DNA of 64,000 bases. Origin: Bimastos eiseni (Eukaryota; Annelida; Clitellata; Crassiclitellata; Lumbricidae). The stretch is from the NCBI GenBank assembly GCA_959347315.1, contig OY365810.1, positions 26,298,090-26,362,089 on the forward strand, written 5' to 3'. A program made the position numbers and the translations under genes. The notes below the pieces were generated by a model, which saw only the letters and a list, made by a program, of their open reading frames with translations, did not search any database and had not been told where the DNA came from. Shown here one piece after another: positions 40,901 through 47,223 of this stretch; the stretch's first letter is position 1; each line of letters starts with the position of its first letter.

Positions 40901-42118
40901 CAGAAAGTTGAACCATTCACAGCAAAGCTTTCCTGTTGTACCACAGTTTCCAGTTTGGGCCAATGGAACTACCAGTTGGGCACCTCATCATAGCAAAGAA
41001 ATATACTGCCAGGAACGGATGAAACCAAGAAACCAATACAACTCTCTGAGATAAGGCGGGATGACAACCTTAAGACCACAGTTGCGTGATTTTACATGAT
41101 AGCAGCAATTTTTTTATCTCAGAGTAGTTTCTCACCTGCATTGCAAGGCGAGCTCTCAAACCAATCAGCCAAGTTTAGAGGATGGATGTTAAACATTGTT
41201 AATAGGATCTGTGTACGATAATTACAATAGTGTGTGGCGTGGTGGCCGATTGGTTAGAGCGGTCGGCCCGTCACACTGAGTGAGCAGGTTCGACACTCGT
41301 CTGAAGCGTCGGTGTGTAGGGACCTTGAACAAGTCCTTCATGCACAATTGCTCTGCAGTACAACTGCAATTGCGCCGTCAAAGCGTGTACACTTCTGAGG
41401 AAAAAAATTTTGAAAGAAGGGCGATATCAAATTTCAGAATAAAAAAATTATAACCAAAACGATCACTTGTCAAGAAAGTGAAAAAATGTAAGAAAATAAG
41501 AATGCAGCATTTGTATTGTATTGTATCTGTCAATTGATATAGCACCACTCACAGTACTACACCAATCAGAGGTGCTCCCAGTGCGAGACTTTCTTTAGCA
41601 GCGAAAGGTTGAAGGGAGGCCCTTGCTCAGTTAGTACCTGTACTTGTTTATTGGGTTTATTTTATTCAAATCCATAAGGAAAAATGATTTCATATTAAAG
41701 ACATTCATGTACTAGAAATTCAGAACTTTTTGAATTTTTGTCATGCAAATATTAGTCATTAGTGAAAAAATCTCTATTTTCTCAACAAATTTTCACTCAT
41801 ACCCAAAGTACATAATCCTTTTATTCTACTGAAAGTCCTTCAATACCTCTACCTTTCCCCCACCCAAGTGGCCTTGTAACTCTGGCAACATCGTTGCTCA
41901 CAACAGCATTATGATATGCAGCAGTTTATGGTTTTTTGTCGATCTCTTTTGTTTATGTCTTTTTTAAACAGTCTCGACTTCAAAGAGGTGATGAGAAATT
42001 TGAAGATGGATTACATCAGGCGACTAAGCTTTTAGGTCCGTCAAAAGCCAACCTTTATCCAGCTATAGTCAGGCTTGTCAAAACAGCTACAGAGGCAACT
42101 GGATCAGGGGAGTCGTGA
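6879..42118 (+). CDS. NEK1: NEK1-like NIMA-related serine/threonine kinase, complete, 34 coding exons, 1049 aa
   Basis: NEK1 is a kinase of the centrosome, primary cilium and DNA-damage response. The 34 exons (coordinates in the three block entries) total 3150 nt, every junction agrees in phase and the frame ends in TGA at 42116-42118. Order: kinase domain (about residues 4-260); proline-rich and basic linker (270-420); charged coiled-coil region (421-575); a long linker with the NEK1 signature [13 protein letters not shown] (about 707-719); an acidic tail; and a C-terminal helical domain (about 954-1049). The C-terminus separates it from NEK3 and NEK5, whose kinase domains are similar. Human NEK1 is about 1258 aa; the difference lies in the variable middle. 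Two introns have GC donors. The introns carry many transposons, mostly antisense. The start codon opens directly into the first kinase strand ([16 protein letters not shown]), as in the family. Confidence 0.93.
7538..8332. mobile_element. Non-autonomous hAT-type DNA transposon with subterminal GGTCTT arrays
   Basis: The element lies in NEK1 intron 1 and is flanked by a perfect 8-bp target duplication, CTTCAGTC (7530-7537 and 8333-8340). The left end reads CAGGGATGTGGTCTCGAGAC; the right end, reversed, reads CAGTGTTGGGCAAGAGACC. An 8-bp duplication and CAG-type termini are hAT features. Both ends carry degenerate hexamer arrays of GGTCTT/GGTCTC (about 7556-7690 and 8212-8320), in the same orientation on the plus strand. 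No transposase frame is present. Confidence 0.8.
8790..9270 (+). mobile_element. Decayed LINE reverse-transcriptase C-terminal fragment
   Basis: The plus strand encodes [20 protein letters not shown], matching the C-terminal RT block of L2/CR1-type LINEs (SRLDYCNSLL-GLP-x-LQ-VQN). Downstream similarity fades and is broken by stops. It lies in NEK1 intron 2, in sense orientation. Confidence 0.6.
10170..10790 (+). mobile_element. L2/CR1-like LINE 3' end with (ATT)n tail
   Basis: The plus strand carries [13 protein letters not shown] near 10185 and, further on, [18 protein letters not shown] followed by LKTYIF: the two last conserved blocks of the RT C-terminus. The 3' end reads CCTATATAAATCATTATT followed by a duplicated (ATT)n tract (about 10697-10790), the usual simple-repeat tail of such elements. 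Stops and shifts make it non-functional. It lies in NEK1 intron 4. Confidence 0.7.
13690..14060 (-). mobile_element. Decayed LINE reverse-transcriptase C-terminus, antisense in NEK1 intron 9
   Basis: The minus strand encodes [20 protein letters not shown], then LKLKTYIF, the final FSV-x-GP-x-WN-x-LP and LKT-x-LF blocks of L2/CR1-like RT proteins. The frame is open for about 96 codons but has no intact upstream RT core. An ATTCATTCATTC stretch marks the 3' side. Confidence 0.6.
17589..28740 (+). CDS. NEK1: NEK1 exons 13-26: proline-rich linker and basic coiled-coil region
   Basis: Exons: 17589-17694, 18279-18397, 19053-19091, 19659-19721, 19969-20044, 20895-20946, 21813-21912, 23079-23162, 23622-23723, 25204-25263, 26315-26392, 27104-27141, 27885-28042, 28648-28740. 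Exon 13 contains [13 protein letters not shown]. Exon 16 ([17 protein letters not shown]), exon 19 ([19 protein letters not shown]), exon 21 ([18 protein letters not shown]) and exons 22-23 ([11 protein letters not shown] onward) match in order the charged coiled-coil segments of vertebrate NEK1. Exon 15 (39 nt) ends in a GC donor (CAG|GCAATT) and is an in-frame unit that could be skipped. Exon 16 follows a tandem AAGCAG acceptor that could add one residue. Exons 15, 18 and 24 are the least certain, being short and poorly conserved. Confidence 0.82.
17880..18115 (-). mobile_element. LINE reverse-transcriptase C-terminal relic, antisense in NEK1 intron 13
   Basis: The minus strand reads [20 protein letters not shown], then LPKNSSS, a clear match to the FSV-x-GP-x-WN-x-LP-x-ELR block that ends L2/CR1-like RT proteins. 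It is part of the same family as 13690-14060 and 22095-22640. Confidence 0.65.
18895..19010. repeat. (ATC)n microsatellite
   Basis: Interrupted runs of ATC/ATT triplets in NEK1 intron 14, with the phrase GGTCATAATAATCAGT present twice. Confidence 0.8.
19246..19305. repeat. (GATT)n microsatellite
   Basis: Tetranucleotide run of TGAT/TGAC/TCAT units in NEK1 intron 15. Confidence 0.8.
21341..21660 (-). mobile_element. LINE reverse-transcriptase relic, antisense in NEK1 intron 18
   Basis: The minus strand encodes [20 protein letters not shown] followed by [10 protein letters not shown]. This is the LGL-x-L-E-x-RR-x-RGDLIE-x-YKI block near the RT C-terminus of CR1/L2-like LINEs. A related relic lies at 54110-54530. 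Confidence 0.65.
22095..22680 (-). mobile_element. LINE reverse-transcriptase relic, antisense in NEK1 intron 19
   Basis: The minus strand has [20 protein letters not shown] followed by [13 protein letters not shown], matching the RT block SRLDYCNSLYAGLP-x-RLQRV-x-NAA, and a degraded FSVFGP block near 22265. The 3' side carries the CATTCATTCATT and CTCAGAGGTGCTT motifs shared by several repeats in the window. Confidence 0.6.
23738..23945 (+). mobile_element. tRNA-derived SINE
   Basis: A box-A-like TGGTCAATTGGC and a box-B-like GGGTTCCGTCC lie about 40 bp apart, as in RNA polymerase III promoters of tRNA-derived SINEs. The body contains ACAATTGCTCTACA, shared with the copies at 41231 and 47618. 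An A-rich stretch follows. It lies in NEK1 intron 21. Confidence 0.6.
23985..24520. repeat. Purine-rich 27-bp minisatellite
   Basis: About 19 tandem units, best conserved as GGAAAGGGAGGGTGATGGC plus AAAATGGA, in NEK1 intron 21. The 27-bp period opens long low-complexity frames on both strands (KMEEREGDG on plus; proline/serine repeats on minus). They are not genes: composition follows the repeat and no start context or splice signals are seen. Confidence 0.85.
24524..24825. repeat. Pyrimidine-rich minisatellite, inverted relative to 23985-24520
   Basis: Units of about 26 bp, roughly CTTACCTCCAATACTCTCAC plus CCTCC. Reversed, the unit reads AGGGAGGGTGAGAGTATTGG plus AG, close to the purine array next to it, so the two arrays form a large imperfect inverted repeat. 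Confidence 0.8.
25917..25985. repeat. 15-bp tandem repeat
   Basis: About four and a half copies of GCGAAACACATATAT in NEK1 intron 22. Confidence 0.85.
27305..27465 (+). mobile_element. Interspersed repeat with a TTATG-rich 3' end (LINE tail-like)
   Basis: Shares ordered blocks (GGGTGGC, GGACCTAGGTCC, CAATAAAAGAACG, TGTTATGTTATGTT) with the reverse complement of 51345-51505. The short repeated tail suggests a non-LTR 3' end. No coding sequence remains. Confidence 0.5.
28901..29305. mobile_element. 405-bp MITE with about 32-bp inverted ends, inserted in another repeat
   Basis: The left end begins CGCCGCGTGAGAATTATCTT and continues GGCGTATCTCCA; the right end, reversed, begins TGTCGCGTGAGAATTCTCCT and continues ATCGTATCTCCA. 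About 27 of 32 positions match. AATT flanks both sides (28897-28900 and 29306-29309). The flanks (28810-28900 and 29306-29400) are homologous to a continuous sequence at 50133-50310 that lacks the element, so the ends are defined by an empty site. It lies in NEK1 intron 26. Confidence 0.8.
29624..42118 (+). CDS. NEK1: NEK1 exons 27-34: conserved SEPDL segment, acidic tail and C-terminal domain
   Basis: Exons: 29624-29910, 30433-30593, 30758-30927, 31843-31927, 33488-33585, 39471-39554, 39990-40132, 41972-42118. Exon 27 carries [20 protein letters not shown], closely matching the vertebrate NEK1 block with TCSLPDL. Exons 28-29 are acidic and end in [12 protein letters not shown], as in the vertebrate tail. 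Exon 33 opens with an acidic run ([13 protein letters not shown]) and continues [20 protein letters not shown]; exon 34 contains [11 protein letters not shown]. Together these two correspond to the small helical domain at the end of human NEK1 that binds CFAP410 (C21orf2). Exon 27 ends in a GC donor (GAG|GCAAGT). Exon 32 follows a CAGCAG acceptor that could drop one alanine. Intron 31 is 5.9 kb because it holds a LINE. Confidence 0.9.
32511..32680. repeat. 32-bp minisatellite, 5.3 copies
   Basis: Near-perfect tandem units beginning CATTGCTTTGGCATACATTG and continuing TCAAGTGTCTCA, in NEK1 intron 30. The frames it opens are spurious. Confidence 0.9.
33301..33362. repeat. (CTGT)n/(CTGC)n microsatellite
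   Basis: Tetranucleotide tract of CTGT, CTGC and CCTG units in NEK1 intron 30. Confidence 0.7.
34144..37412 (-). pseudogene. LINE ORF2 (PHD-like finger, endonuclease, reverse transcriptase), broken
   Basis: A PHD-like finger (37412-37281) with CYSC, CSLC, a histidine and WYCIEC precedes the endonuclease in the same frame. Endonuclease motifs seen: [32 protein letters not shown] and SDHLPI. Reverse transcriptase motifs seen: [20 protein letters not shown], the catalytic FADD in LLFADDTN, and FLGIYID. The end of the protein has [18 protein letters not shown]. Lesions seen: in-frame TAA at 37335-37337 inside the finger, in-frame TGA at 36963-36965 and at 36429-36431, a frameshift near 35280, and two more frame changes near 34696-34744 and 34450-34460. 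Both TGA codons could come from CGA by CpG decay (inference). Confidence 0.85.
37976..38776 (-). CDS. LINE ORF1 protein, intact, 266 aa
   Basis: RNA-binding chaperone-type ORF1 of the LINE. Residues about 20-95 are charged with heptad spacing (for example [20 protein letters not shown]), predicting a coiled coil. Then LDNLIIYGI starts an RRM-like domain, and [40 protein letters not shown] and [12 protein letters not shown] follow in the order seen in ORF1 proteins of L1-, Tx1- and CR1-type elements. The frame runs from ATG to stop with no lesion. It is not a host gene: it sits directly upstream of the element's ORF2 and antisense to NEK1. Confidence 0.8.
   Translation of the reverse strand: MSRRGINREELMECLLGDEVMETLATKLETRLTSMIKRISDDLAKVFTEKMESMVAGLTEASFQKLSQEQNEKVGNLEKENSLLKTKQDDLKNQTKLDNLIIYGIDGRSKNDTYTFQSASQYNFSSNDKRVTQSVSNLCNGRLGLSITESDISFAHGISGNSKGPNGPILVRFTNRSVRNLIYSARKQLKGSSNSDPVYINEHLIRSNASLFAEARKMVKNKSITSAWTRGGLVYIRRSEDPNEKPRKVSSPINLQNINSMQIVPK
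41231..41445 (+). mobile_element. tRNA-derived SINE
   Basis: Box A TGGCCGATTGG and box B GGTTCGACACT, followed by the family body (CACAATTGCTCTGCAGTAC, TGCAATTGCGCCGTC) and the 3' end AAGGGCGATATCAAATTTCA. The best-preserved copy in the window, in NEK1 intron 33. Confidence 0.75.
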
Positions 42119-42137
42119 TCTGGTAATGGGGTGGAAG

Positions 42138-42964
42138 GTAAATTATGCTCAGTTACAGAGCTGTAACATCATGCAGTCATAAATTTTAAATTTTTGTAGC
42201 AAAGTATTAAATATTTGACACATTATTATTTTATATTATTATTATTATTATTATTATTATTATCATTACTATCATCATCATCATCATCACCATCCTCATT
42301 GTGATTATTATCTTGTTCTGGAACAATTGGTCACCACTGACTTAGGCCTGCCGAGATGGGGAAAGGGGCAAATGCCCAAGGGCCCTGCGACTTTTTGGGG
42401 ACCGTTCCGGGGCACGCTCAATTTTCTTATAGAGCCTAAAGATAGTTAGAAGCCATGATTACCCTGCCCAGAATTTCTGTCGATGGGCCTGTGCCTGTGG
42501 ACAGAAATTCCCGGTTCCTAGGCACAGAAACTTTGGGCCCAAGGTAGAGAAATTCCAGGCCTCTGGGTCCAGCCTGGTTAATGGGTCCCAGTGATTAAAA
42601 AGTTTTAGGATGATGCTGCATGATGGAGGAAGATCAGAGTATTTTAGCAATTTTGACCCAAAAGTTACATATAGCACTAGGGACTTAGATTATTACCAGT
42701 AATCAATTAATATTTTAAGCTGTTATTATTATCATTTTGCCTGAGATACATGTGGTTCCTAGGGCCATGCATATATAAAAAACGTACACATGGACACACA
42801 TGGACAAACATGGACACACATGGACACACACACGCACGTAGCCACACACGCAGCATATTGTTGTTTTAAAATTCAAATTAATGATACTCATATTCTTAAT
42901 CTCACACAAAATATTTTGTTGCCAAAGTTGCTATTATCAATGGTTTATCTATTTTGCTTTACAG
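42138..42964 (+). other. Possible NEK1 3'-UTR intron
   Basis: A donor GAAG|GTAAAT lies 20 nt after the NEK1 stop, and an acceptor TTGCTTTACAG ends at 42964. The junction would be too close to the stop to trigger nonsense-mediated decay. It contains (ATT)n(ATC)n (42233-42300) and CATGGACACA repeats (42783-42840). Splice consensus is the only evidence. Confidence 0.3.
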
Positions 42965-43185
42965 GTGAAGCTAACTATTCCATTTGTTAGAAGTCTTGGC
43001 TTTCTACAACTCATCAGCGACAATTTTTTATTATATTTAAATTTTATACTTTGCTATTAATGTCATCCTCATTGTTCTCCTTAAGATATGGTATTGGGTG
43101 GCAATGTTGGAGATAAATGGCAAAAGTTTAAAAAGCATATTGATATTGTTTTGCCTAAATAGCAATGCCTCAAGGGATATAGATT

Positions 43186-43362
43186 GTGTGGTACGGTAGC
43201 CAATTGGTTAGAATGGTCGGCCTGTAATGCGGAAGGTATGGGTTCGATCCTTGTCTGAGGAGTTACTGTGTTAAAACCTTGAGCAATATATTATAATTGC
43301 ATCTATGCACTTCTGAACTCTGTAAGAAGGGCAATATCAAAATGCTGTTGTATTGTATTGCA
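43186..43362 (+). mobile_element. tRNA-derived SINE
   Basis: Box A TAGCCAATTGG and box B GGGTTCGATCC about 40 bp apart, then the family 3' end AAGAAGGGCAATATCAAAA and a TATTG-rich tail. Confidence 0.75.
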
Positions 43363-43798
43363 TAGATATGTTATTCTCAATTTACTCTTCAATGATCTCC
43401 CAAATACGATGCAGCAAATAATTAAGTGTTTCTTAGATTGTCATCACTTGAAATGACAGTTTGAGAAACTCAAATGAGCAGTATTTTAAAATTGGGAGCA
43501 ATTTCACGACTAAAACTGAAAAGCATGTGATAAAGGGACATGCTGTGCTTTGTTCTTTGTTTACGTGAATTTCTGGGTTTTTGTAGAAGTGTCTTTTGCA
43601 CTTCAAATACGCTTTGATATGATGTATGTCTCTTGCGTTGTTTCGTGTATTCCCACACATGTGATAGATTGCTGGTTTTTTGATAGTATTTAAAAAATGA
43701 AGACACATTTCTTGTTTCCGCATTATTGTTCTCTGTGATGTATTTTGCCTTAGCAAAATTAGTCACATTTTTACAAGCAATTAGAGATGCATGTTTGG

Positions 43799-44014
43799 CA
43801 GGGCCGTACCGAGCTATAATTGCGCCCTGTGCCAGCTATAATTGCGCCCTGTGCCAGCTATAATTGCGCCATGTGCCTGGCATCAATCTGGAGCCCCACA
43901 TTTTGAAAATAGTGTATTTTATGGAATAATAAGTTATTCCATCCTGAAATTTGCGCCCTTTCCTCATTTGAGCCCTGGGCCACAGCGCCGCTGGCACCCA
44001 TCGGTACGGCCCTG
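43799..44014. mobile_element. 216-bp hAT-like MITE
   Basis: Ends are CAGGGCCGTACCGAG and, reversed, CAGGGCCGTACCGA. The flanking 8-mers ATGTTTGG (43791-43798) and ATGTTTGA (44015-44022) match at 7 of 8 positions, a hAT-type target duplication. Inside are three tandem copies of AGCTATAATTGCGCCCTGTG plus CC (43813-43878). Confidence 0.8.
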
Positions 44015-44213
44015 ATGTTTGACATAGGTGTAAAGTTGTAAACTTTGTATACCGTAGTGTACTTTTAGAAAAACACTATCAGGTCCACCTTTTCGTACAC
44101 AGTCTTCAAATGACCTATGTAGAAGGACTTTTTAAAGCATTTCATGACATTGATGCTGGTTATATTTTTAAAATAACATGTTCGATATAAATGTTAGTCA
44201 TTAACTGTGTTTA

Positions 44214-45010
44214 GGGGCCGTTCACATATTATGTAATGCTCATGGGGTGGGTGGGTTCCGGTTTCGTTAGCGTTATATTGTGTGGGGGGAGGGTTAGGTT
44301 GAAGGTTTTGTTATATATCAAACTTTTTTCAGCTTATGCTATTTTGCCTGTTTGCAGCCAATTGGAAACATATCGATAAATACCTGATAGTGCGATATTA
44401 AACCAATCCATTCTGTGTGATACCGTAATGGTCATTTCTAGTGCAAAACAGGAGGGAAACTAAAATGGTGTTTTTAAATAGTATGTACGTCACTACCATG
44501 TATTATCATGATGTATTATAGTAGGCTTACATGTAGATACACTATGACAATCGTCGACTACCCAATTAGTTACCGTAATTAATACAAGTGAATTTAGCGC
44601 CAATAAAAGTCCGATTATTAAGATGCAGAGGAGCTCATACATCCGGTCTTATCATCATTGGCACAAGAGAGTAAACAATCTTAAGATAGCTTTTGTTACA
44701 TTGCTAATTGGGCATATGATGATTTTTACTGCAGTTCTTGAATTGGATAAAGGCAATTATCAGTTGAATCACTACTATTAAAGTGCTAACTAACATCCTA
44801 TTGTTATAAAAGTGTCAAATTGTGCAATACAGTTATGTGGATTGTATGTCTTTTAACGTGTTTATAGACTAGAGTGGGGTAGGGGTGGGTAGCATATCTG
44901 TTATATAATATAGGGGTGGGGGTCACAGCTGCTGTTATATAACATTATTAGGGGTAGAGGGTGGGTCAAAAATTGGGATTTTATGCGTTATATAATATGT
45001 GAACGACCCC
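44214..45010. mobile_element. 797-bp PIF/Harbinger-like element without coding capacity
   Basis: Terminal repeats GGGGCCGTTCACATATTATG and, reversed from the right end, GGGGTCGTTCACATATTATA. TTA flanks each side (44211-44213 and 45011-45013), matching the 3-bp TWA preference of PIF/Harbinger elements. G-rich subrepeats occur near both ends. No transposase is encoded. Confidence 0.7.
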
Positions 45011-47223
45011 TTAGCATCCAAGATATCAAAATCAAGGAGATTGGGTTATTTGCTGACCATTAAATTATCATATGCCAATATCAAATGCCCACCAATATCA
45101 AATGCCCTGGATTTTGACTTGAAACCGGAACAAAATGAGAAGCCTGGCTATTGCAGACTTGATTTGGCATGGCATGGGTCAATTGGCTTGGTCATCTTGA
45201 TGTGGCTTTTGTGGGCACTTACAATTTATTGAAGATTTACATTACTTTTTAAATCAAGTCAGTTTTATGTTCAATATCACTGTAACAGTTTATATTGGGT
45301 AAAAGTAGTTTTGGAAAGCACTGTACATATTGTCAGTTTCATGTTACTTGTTGATGTTGTTGTTAACGATGCTTTGATAATCTGGATATTGAGATGCTTG
45401 TCTCCAAACGAGCATTTCACTGACTACCGGTAACCTTCAGTAATGTGAATATATCTGAGTTGTTAACATGGTTCATGATAACACAGCACATCACATAATT
45501 CTAGGCTTGAGCCACTAATAATAATAATAGAAGTTAGGATTGACAGTATTTGATCTAACCTCTAATTTGACCAGTACACTCCATAACTATATATTTGACT
45601 TCTAAATGATTGTCCTAATCTGATTAGGAAAGGAGGGACAGAAAGTCGGATTGGAACCTCTAATAACTTAAAGATGTGCTTGTCAACGTATAATGTGTAT
45701 TATATTAAATGTTACATATTGTTGACTGTTTGCACATTTTTGTGAATGTTCACATGCTTTTAGATTTACTCGTGTGCAAAGGACAAACAATTCCTGTTGT
45801 GTCACATTCATTCATTTCACACATGTTAAATCTGAAACTTACAAAATGCATGAGTTAATTGAAAATCTGTGAATATCTAAGTTCTAAAACATTGTTGGAA
45901 ATCTGAGCATCAGTTTTGGATCTGTTAAGACCGGTTGAGGCATCACATTCGTGTGTAGGCAAAAGGCGTGTGCATAATTCTCGGATAAATATGCACAAGA
46001 GGCTTAGCAGAGAATCAAATAATTATCTGGACTGGTGATTTCCATTCATTGACAGCTGCATATGAAACCATTCCCACATAATATAAATTATTTCATTATT
46101 TATTAGTCGTTACTGGAGTGTTAATTGAGTATGTTTTCATTTAGAAACAGAGCACTGCATTTTATGTGTTTTGAACTTGTGATGTTTAACATAAGGATTT
46201 ATAAAGAAATTTTGATGAATTTTGTTTGTGGAACTTGGCTGAATTCCTTTGGTAAAGTTTCCACCAAAGAACATCTCAGTAATCTTCATGTTATAGTTGT
46301 TTTACCCCATGATTGTTAAACTAGTTTTTAATGTATGTATTTTGTTGCTTAATAAATCTGAAATGGTAAAACACTGGATCTGATTAATATTTTCCATATC
46401 CAATGCTGTTTTTCGTCATCTCCCTAACTCTTTCCTCTATCCTTTGCGTATAACGTGTTTGTGAGTATGTGTGTGTGTGTGTATGTGTGTAGGCCTGTGT
46501 GTGTCGTGAGCCCTGAAGGACAGCCATGCATGTGGAGTCTTAGCAACTCCAAGTGATACGATAGGTTGTGCCAACTGGCGTGTTTACAGTTTTACACCCA
46601 TCATGGAGATTGTGCTGCTCGCTGTGGAGATATGCAGGTGCCGTTCATCCATTTTTCATGTCCCGTTTATTGTGCCTTCTCATGGACCAATTTTTTAAAA
46701 CCGTATTCCATTGCAGTTGCGTGCTATAAATGCACTGGGCCCTGACAGCCGGTTGCACAGTGCCGCAACATTATCAAACTGTCCTAAAATTCACTTGATT
46801 AGCTCAGTCAAATACCCTACGTGCGCTTGTATATAATTATGATTATCGGCAATATATAAGCATCAAATAATATTAGACGATTTCAGACCGTGCTGAATGC
46901 TGATGATAATAAGTAAAGAAGGTTCCGCCTTTGAGTTGTCACAAAACAGGCTAAATACCGATGCCGGAACGAAAACCGTACTGCTAAAGAGCCGTATGTA
47001 AAACACCAATTGTTTGACCACAACGTTTAGGCTTTTAAATGGTACCCCACACTCAATAGACTATAGTAGATGAAATGCCGACCGTTAGTGGCTGTGTAAA
47101 AAAATCAAATTAAATGGACGAATGGCCTACTGACATACTTATCGTTATCGGGTTGGTTCCTGAAAGGGTTAGTCCGTAAATTTCGTAGAGTGTCCAGCAA
47201 CTTGCAGCAAGGAAACCAGCAAA
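45011..47223. other. NEK1 3' flank and upstream region of the DHHC gene
   Basis: No exon is recognised. AATAAA at 46350 is a candidate NEK1 polyadenylation signal if the 3' UTR is long (weak evidence). A (GT)n tract lies at 46462-46503. The last 180 bp before 47224 should be the DHHC 5' UTR; the start codon context is GCAAAATGG, favourable for translation. Confidence 0.4.

Noticed and set aside
42340..42560. GC-rich stretch suspected to be a transposon
   Set aside because: It looks out of place in composition, but no terminal repeats or target duplication could be found.
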